Positions 15,942-20,969 of a DNA stretch of 20,969 bases are shown one piece after another. The notes beneath the pieces are model-generated. The model saw only the letters and a program-made list of their open reading frames with translations, did no database searches and was not told the DNA's origin. Within the stretch, counting starts at the first letter, position 1. Each line of letters begins with the position of its first letter. Position numbers and translations under genes: made by a program. The stretch is taken from IMG/VR virus record IMGVR_UViG_3300025881_000101, positions 1 through 20,969 of that record; one strand, written 5' to 3'. The DNA comes from a virus.

Positions 15942-17191
15942 TGTTAGGCGAATGGTTTTATAACGAAAGAATAAGAAAATCAGTTGCTGTTTTTGGTTCT
16001 TTATTTAATAACATATTTGTTATCCGAAACGACAGCGCTGGTAACGTTATTAGTCAAACCAAAGTTCCTTTATCGTACGCGCCACAAAGAGATTTTCTTG
16101 CCAGAATGGTTGCGACTGAGTCCGGAGAAAATCAAGAGCGACAAATAGCAATTAAATTGCCAAGAATGTCGTTTGAAATACTTGCGATGAATTATGACCC
16201 GACGCGGCAGTTACCAAAATTGAATAAAAGAACTGTTCCTAATATCACAGGAGCAGAAAACGCTAAACTATTATATACTCCAGTTCCTTTCAACATAGCA
16301 TTTCAGCTTAACGTATATGCCAGAAGTCAAGATGACGCATTACAAATTGTTGAACAAATATTACCGTTTTTTACGCCGCAATATACCGTCTCAGTAAAAC
16401 CTCTTGATGGGTTTGATCTTGTCGAAGACACTCCAATAAAATTAGACGGCATGACAATGCAAGATGATTATGAAGGAGCGGTAGAGAATAGAAGAACAAT
16501 TATATATACTTTAGATTTTGAAATGAAAATTAACTTGTATAGGAAAACTAATCCTTCTTCTTCTATGATAACGTCAGCACAGAGCAGTTTGTTTGATATG
16601 AACGGGGATTTATTAAGTTTCATACAATGCGATGCAAACGTCTCCTCAGGGACCACTGGGACGGGCACAGAGGACATAGGAACAGTCACTAATACTTTAG
16701 TACTGAAAAATACGCTGAATCCAATCGTGTCATACAGCGTCACAACTCAACCATCTTATGGATCTGCTACAGTAGATGCGTCAGGAAAATGGGTTTATAC
16801 GCCGAATTCTGATTTTTTCGGGAGCGATCCTTTTGTTATTGGCGTTGACGTTGGACAGAATGTTATTGAATCAGTTACTATTACACCGACGATTATTTCA
16901 GCAGATGGTGATGCAGTAGATGATGTGTTCAACTGGGTCAATGATGGAACGTCTTTAGTTATGGATGTTTCTGCTAACGACACCTTTGAGACCACTGGAA
17001 ATATTACACACGCTGTGGAAACGCAGCCGATCGCGGGTATTGTTACTATCATAGATTCTCTTGCTGGAACATTTCGATGGACACCTCCGGACGCGTCGTT
17101 CACTGGATCCGTCACGTGGGAATATCGTGCCATACCAACCGAAGCGGCACAATCATCGGAGGTTGCTGAAGTCACTATAAACGTGACCTAA
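15941..17191 (+). CDS. 15: Tail completion / sheath terminator protein gp15 with C-terminal Ig-like extension
   Basis: Residues 1 to about 204 are gp15. LGEWFYNERIRKSVAVFGSL and FNNIFVIRN align with T4 'FGYFYNSSFRRYATLMGDLFSNIQIKR', VPLSYAPQRDFLARM with 'VPITYASKEHFMMKL', and DALQIVEQILPFFTPQ with 'MFQIVEQILPYFQPH'. In T4, gp15 (272 residues) forms the hexameric ring that caps tail tube and sheath and binds the neck. This copy has 416 residues. After a Thr/Gly linker (SSGTTGTGTEDIGTV) come two domains: about 250-320 (VTTQPSYGSATVDASGKWVY, then TPNSDFFGSDPF) and about 321-416 (AVDDVFNWVNDGTSLVMDV, SANDTF). Both look like cadherin/Big_9-type beta-sandwiches. CGGAG at 15929-15933 is 7 nt before ATG, and the start overlaps the gp14 stop. 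The gp15 call is sure; the domain type of the extension is inferred. Confidence 0.95.
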   Translation: MLGEWFYNERIRKSVAVFGSLFNNIFVIRNDSAGNVISQTKVPLSYAPQRDFLARMVATESGENQERQIAIKLPRMSFEILAMNYDPTRQLPKLNKRTVPNITGAENAKLLYTPVPFNIAFQLNVYARSQDDALQIVEQILPFFTPQYTVSVKPLDGFDLVEDTPIKLDGMTMQDDYEGAVENRRTIIYTLDFEMKINLYRKTNPSSSMITSAQSSLFDMNGDLLSFIQCDANVSSGTTGTGTEDIGTVTNTLVLKNTLNPIVSYSVTTQPSYGSATVDASGKWVYTPNSDFFGSDPFVIGVDVGQNVIESVTITPTIISADGDAVDDVFNWVNDGTSLVMDVSANDTFETTGNITHAVETQPIAGIVTIIDSLAGTFRWTPPDASFTGSVTWEYRAIPTEAAQSSEVAEVTINVT

Positions 17192-17194
17192 ATA
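17188..17194 (+). promoter_or_regulatory. Candidate late-promoter box CTAAATA at the gp15/giant-gene junction
   Basis: CTAAATA overlaps the gp15 stop codon and ends 5 nt before the ATG at 17200. A T4-type start would fall at about 17200, on the initiation codon itself, so the transcript would have no leader. No Shine-Dalgarno sequence is visible between the stop and this ATG. The box is a one-base variant of the consensus and is only a candidate. Confidence 0.3.
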
Positions 17195-17199
17195 GAATT

Positions 17200-20100
17200 A
17201 TGCATAACGGATTTAAAGACAGATATAGAAGAAAAATAATCTTGGGTAGACCTCAGGTAAAGAATGTTTTACCCGATCACTTTAAATCTGCATACCCAAA
17301 ATTTATTTCATTGCTTGAAAAATACTATGATTTTCTTGATGAAAACGATAGTACCGAATTGCTTCAGCACCTTTTTCAGATCCGAGATGTCACGGAAACC
17401 GATATAACTCTGTTATCTTATATTGAAGACGAGTTATTATTAGGCGAACAATATTTTGAAGGGTTTGTCGACAAAAGGGCAGCAGCAAATTTCTCTAGTA
17501 TTTTATTCAGATCAAAGGGTTCACGGTATTCGATTGAATGGTTTTTCCGTTCTTTTTTTGGTATCGATTCCGAAGTTTTTTATCCAAAAACTGACATCTT
17601 TAAACTTAATGAAGATGATTCTAGGATTGGTGCGGACTATGAAAAATATTTAACAGACAACAAACTTTATCAAACTTTCTCATTGTTAGTGAGAGCATCA
17701 ATTCCTATTTCACAATGGAAAGATATTTTTAAGTTGTTTGTTCACCCCGCAGGTATGTACCTTGGCGGGGAAGTGTTAGTTGAAAGTTTAGCAAGGATCA
17801 CCAGAGAAGTATCAATAGAACCGACTCAATATCTTACTCCGGTCTGGTCTTTTACATCGGGATCTACTGATGAAGGTTCTACTCATACTCTTTTGATATC
17901 ATCTAACCCCTCACCCCCTAGTGATACGCATCTGTTTTATAGAATCACTTTGTCGGGTTTATCAAATGAGGCTGAGATAATAGATACAACACCTAATTTA
18001 GATGTGGTCAATTACATACCTGTCGAAATCATTGGTGGTTCTGCTCAACTACAGTGGGCGCTTAGTGATGACAATGATTACGCCGAAGGCGATGAAATAT
18101 TCACTGTAACATTTTATGATCATGAAGACCCTGTTTGGGCGAATGAACTAGGAAGTTCTACAATTACAATCGGAAACATATTACCTGTATACACTGTTAC
18201 CGTTTCTAATTCATCAATAACTGAAGGCGTTCAAACTATAACAGGAACTATGACCACTTCTCATCCAAACGGTTTTTCTCCTGCGTTTGCAGGCGAGACC
18301 GTAACATTGTCGTTTACAGGAGACCTTGCATCAGATATACGAGTTTCTAATTTAATATGGGACGATGGAGGACTTTCTACTGTTGTTCTAAACACTGTTT
18401 CTAAATCATTTACATTCGATGTTGTTGGTAGTGATATTTATCAAGGAGCAACAACGGGGGCGGTTAGAGCAACAAGTGCATATGCTGTAGGCGATTCACC
18501 AACCATAACAATTACAGATTTAGCGGCGACTGGAGCAGTCAATGCTTCTAGCGCGACACAAAGTGAAGGAGGAGGTGCAATTACTTTTGATCCTACATTC
18601 ACTAATGCTGTTCCTGGATCAAATGTATATTATTGGTTAAGTAATCTGACTGATATGACCTCTGGAGATTTTTCAGGATCCCCAGCAATAGGATCTGGAA
18701 ATAGAGTTGTTATAGGTACAGTTGATTCTAATGGTACTGGTATGACAGGTGGGTATTCCTCACCGAGTATTGAGTTAACCGATGACATTGTTCCCGAATC
18801 GGGAGAATCATACAGAATCAATATTAATGTCGACAATTCTGGAACCGCTTTAGCAAATTCAACTATCACTGTCAACGACAACGATACTGTACCCGATTTT
18901 GATACTGTTACATTGTTCTCTGATGCAGGAAGAACTTTGGCTGCCACCTCCTTTAACGAGGGCGACACTATTTACGGTAGACTGGTTACTTCAGGAACAC
19001 CTCAAGGCGAGACCATCACCTACTCTTTCATCAATGGTGATACTCGAACAACTGACACGGATACCAGTGTTCATGCTACATCAGGAAACCAAGACTTTAC
19101 CCTCGTACTTGGTTCGGATATTCCCACAATTAACGGATCTCCTGCTGGATTAATAGTTCGGTGCTCAAGTTCAGGAACATATGCTAACAATTTAGATACT
19201 GGCACAATAACCATTGTTGATGAAACCATATCTTATACGGCATCTGCAGTCTCTTCATCGGTCACTGAAGGTAGTTTATTGCAAGTAGAATACACTGCAA
19301 CACTTGTCGGTGGCGCAAGTTATGAAAATCTTAACGTGGCGGTTGCCGACAACGGAGACTCAAGGGTAACTGCTGGTAATTATGCAATCACTTCCACTCA
19401 GTTCGGTCTTGCAGATCCTGGTGCCACTGGCGTTAGTACTGTAACATTGTCTATTGGTTCAACGGCAGATCCAGCAATAAACGGAGACGGGACTATTGAA
19501 TTTGTGGGAACAGGAGCAGTCTACGGGCAGGGTTCTGTCCCTGCTCAAGTGGATATCACAGTTACTGATGCTACACCCTCTTATGGTGCATTTAGTGTTT
19601 CACCCACATCCATAGATGAAGATGGAACAGTGGCAGAGTTCGAATTACTTGCCTCCAATGTTGGAGTCGGCGTAACTGTTGATTGGATATCAAATGCTAC
19701 CGGTGGTGTTGAATATGTTGGACCGGATCTACAAATTTCATACACCAGCGCTGTTGCAGGATTTGCTGACTTGACTCAAAATTTCGGAACAATCACTCGG
19801 GCAGGGGATGGTAACTTTAGATTCTGGGTTCGGGCAATTGCCGATCTTGCAGTAGACAATGAGAATCCTGAAGACTTTATAGTAACTATTGCGGCTAACG
19901 ATTCGAATGCTACCGCAACAGGTGGACCGAGTGCCACACTTGAAGTTAACGACACAAGTATTCCTGCAAATGCTCCGACTGTTACGCCCAATACTACGTC
20001 ACCCACAGAAGGTGATACCGTTACCTTTACTTTCGGTGAAGCAGCAGGATCTGCCGCGCAAACATATTACTTCAATATCACTCATGACACAACGAGTAAT

Positions 20101-20969
20101 GCTGACTTTACTGCTGACCCTCCTGGTAATGGTGCGACTGCAAGAACTACTGTTACGTGGGACGGATCAGTTTTCTCACCCACCTCGGTGGCGGTAACAC
20201 TTGCGGGAGCAGGCGGTGCAGACGGTGTGGATGATAACGAAATATTTACTGGTAAATTGTTTGATGCTGTGACTGGCGGAACTCAAGTAGCAACTACTGC
20301 AAACATTACAGTGACAGATGATCCAGCAGCAGGAGCAACAGTTCAAGCAACTATGGACATTCATCCAATGTTTCCCGGTAATGATTATACTTTCACTACA
20401 CGAAACTCTGTTTTCGATAGCGGTAATCCAACTGCGGCAAGAGCCGAAGCGATGTTCATGGTCGAAGAAACCGGAGGATCAATTATTGTTAAATTGGCAA
20501 TTGCTGGTCAACCGGCGGGACTAGTGCCATTGCGAGGTGGTTATGAAGTGAATACATCAACAACAGGTGTTTCTCTTGATTATGTTTCTACTTCCGGAGA
20601 TCCGGCTGCTGATCCAGAATCCGCAGAAATTTTCAGAATAGATTCACTGCCTGTAACTGGTTGGAGTGTTCGATATGACGCAGATAACATCAACACTTTT
20701 GGCGCTGGTACGGATCTTGCTGGTGCCAATGCGTTCGATACTGCTGATGCTTCTGGCACTGGATCGACTAATATTTCTTACGTGTCAAACCACACCGCTG
20801 TAGCATCTTTCTATGATCAAATGACTACTTCTGCACAACTTATTACGGGTGGAGTAAGAGGTAAAAAAGCACATTATTTTGGAGTCACCGCGCTGGCACT
20901 TGCTAATCAAGCGAGAGAGTCCGGAGCGATTGGTAGTTATAGATTAATATTTAGTAGATCAGGACAAAC
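17200..20969 (+). CDS. Giant virion structural protein with tandem Calx-beta-like domains (3' end beyond window)
   Basis: Open from ATG at 17200 to the right edge: 1256 codons and no stop. Residues 1 to about 200 form a mostly helical head: RPQVKNVLPDHFKSAYPKFI, SLLEKYYDFLDEND, ILFRSKGSRYSIEWFFRSFF, DDSRIGADYEKYL, LFVHPAGMYLGGEVLVESLA. This combination recurs at the start of proteins annotated as virion structural in marine T4-like phages; the role is unknown. From about 205 to 1040 run roughly seven beta-sandwich domains of 110-125 residues, several with a Calx-beta start ('S(I/V).EG....(V/I)') and end ('ITV.D'): SSITEGVQTITG, TSFNEGDTIYG, SSVTEGSLLQVEYTA, TSIDEDGTVAEFEL, TSPTEGDTVTFTF. After residue about 1040 a different unrecognised region begins (TMDIHPMFPGNDYTFTTRNS). 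M1 is the only ATG start ahead of the head domain. A tail-surface role is inferred. Confidence 0.85.
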   Translation, partial: MHNGFKDRYRRKIILGRPQVKNVLPDHFKSAYPKFISLLEKYYDFLDENDSTELLQHLFQIRDVTETDITLLSYIEDELLLGEQYFEGFVDKRAAANFSSILFRSKGSRYSIEWFFRSFFGIDSEVFYPKTDIFKLNEDDSRIGADYEKYLTDNKLYQTFSLLVRASIPISQWKDIFKLFVHPAGMYLGGEVLVESLARITREVSIEPTQYLTPVWSFTSGSTDEGSTHTLLISSNPSPPSDTHLFYRITLSGLSNEAEIIDTTPNLDVVNYIPVEIIGGSAQLQWALSDDNDYAEGDEIFTVTFYDHEDPVWANELGSSTITIGNILPVYTVTVSNSSITEGVQTITGTMTTSHPNGFSPAFAGETVTLSFTGDLASDIRVSNLIWDDGGLSTVVLNTVSKSFTFDVVGSDIYQGATTGAVRATSAYAVGDSPTITITDLAATGAVNASSATQSEGGGAITFDPTFTNAVPGSNVYYWLSNLTDMTSGDFSGSPAIGSGNRVVIGTVDSNGTGMTGGYSSPSIELTDDIVPESGESYRININVDNSGTALANSTITVNDNDTVPDFDTVTLFSDAGRTLAATSFNEGDTIYGRLVTSGTPQGETITYSFINGDTRTTDTDTSVHATSGNQDFTLVLGSDIPTINGSPAGLIVRCSSSGTYANNLDTGTITIVDETISYTASAVSSSVTEGSLLQVEYTATLVGGASYENLNVAVADNGDSRVTAGNYAITSTQFGLADPGATGVSTVTLSIGSTADPAINGDGTIEFVGTGAVYGQGSVPAQVDITVTDATPSYGAFSVSPTSIDEDGTVAEFELLASNVGVGVTVDWISNATGGVEYVGPDLQISYTSAVAGFADLTQNFGTITRAGDGNFRFWVRAIADLAVDNENPEDFIVTIAANDSNATATGGPSATLEVNDTSIPANAPTVTPNTTSPTEGDTVTFTFGEAAGSAAQTYYFNITHDTTSNADFTADPPGNGATARTTVTWDGSVFSPTSVAVTLAGAGGADGVDDNEIFTGKLFDAVTGGTQVATTANITVTDDPAAGATVQATMDIHPMFPGNDYTFTTRNSVFDSGNPTAARAEAMFMVEETGGSIIVKLAIAGQPAGLVPLRGGYEVNTSTTGVSLDYVSTSGDPAADPESAEIFRIDSLPVTGWSVRYDADNINTFGAGTDLAGANAFDTADASGTGSTNISYVSNHTAVASFYDQMTTSAQLITGGVRGKKAHYFGVTALALANQARESGAIGSYRLIFSRSGQ
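17812..20325 (+). repeat. Tandem array of about seven Calx-beta-like domains
   Basis: Approximate domain limits in the window: 17812-18180, 18190-18510, 18531-18885, 18893-19224, 19228-19572, 19576-19956 and 19972-20325. Most end in a (T/S)xTI(T)(V/I)xD strand. The second, fourth, fifth, sixth and seventh begin with an EG or ED turn (ITEG, FNEG, VTEG, IDED, PTEG). The first and third are less typical. Protein identity between copies is low, so this is an old domain array rather than a recent DNA expansion. Confidence 0.65.

Noticed and set aside
17160-17200. Terminator between gp15 and the giant gene
   Set aside because: No hairpin followed by a T-run is visible, and only 8 nt separate the two genes.
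17456-17653. Short + strand ORF within the head of the giant 3' gene
   Set aside because: It is out of frame with the continuous reading frame from 17200, which has conserved helical motifs at this very place.

Overview
The window reads as a late structural-gene block of a large contractile-tailed phage of the T4 superfamily, most like those known from the sea. The anchor is the contiguous set gp13-gp14-gp15 (14255-17191), which I recognise from signature stretches such as LPGGVTVNGRQ near the gp13 C-terminus and QIVEQILPFF in gp15. T4 has the same order (fibre and whisker genes, then 13, 14, 15). Base composition is moderately AT-rich. I cannot name the host. All convincing genes are on the + strand and are packed end to end: the longest gap is about 27 nt and several start and stop codons overlap (591, 8792, 15941). 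There is no RNA gene, mobile element or CRISPR array.

Region 1 (1-1817): the 3' end of a small beta-sandwich protein, a 75-residue protein, and a 408-residue fibre-like protein built from short beta modules. Region 2 (1845-8405): one 2186-residue adhesin. It has an N-terminal attachment segment, eight repeats of about 140 residues each carrying a single Cys in a C-x-R-D motif, a right-handed beta-helix (pectin-lyase-like) section, an FG-GAP-type propeller section with an inserted segment, and a C-terminal module. Region 3 (8407-14029): a 130-residue structural protein and a second long fibre of 1745 residues, with eleven LxxVT repeats and several LDSTTID motifs.

Region 4 (14033-17191): a small basic protein where T4 has the whisker gene wac, then the neck and tail-completion genes. 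gp15 is unusual in carrying about 210 extra residues that look like two cadherin/Ig-type domains. Region 5 (17200 to the window edge, no stop): a giant protein with an alpha-helical head, also related to virion structural proteins of marine T4-like phages, followed by about seven beta-sandwich domains, several of Calx-beta type, and a further unrecognised C-terminal segment.

Together the genes would build and decorate the tail: the fibres contact the host, gp13/gp14 form the neck, and gp15 caps the sheath and tube. The main surprise is the amount of extracellular adhesion-type domain material (FG-GAP, cadherin-like, Calx-beta) in one late cluster, including on proteins of the neck end of the tail. 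Late-promoter-like octamers (TATAAATA or CTAAATA) occur at three gene junctions, two of them followed by an identical ten-base gene start.
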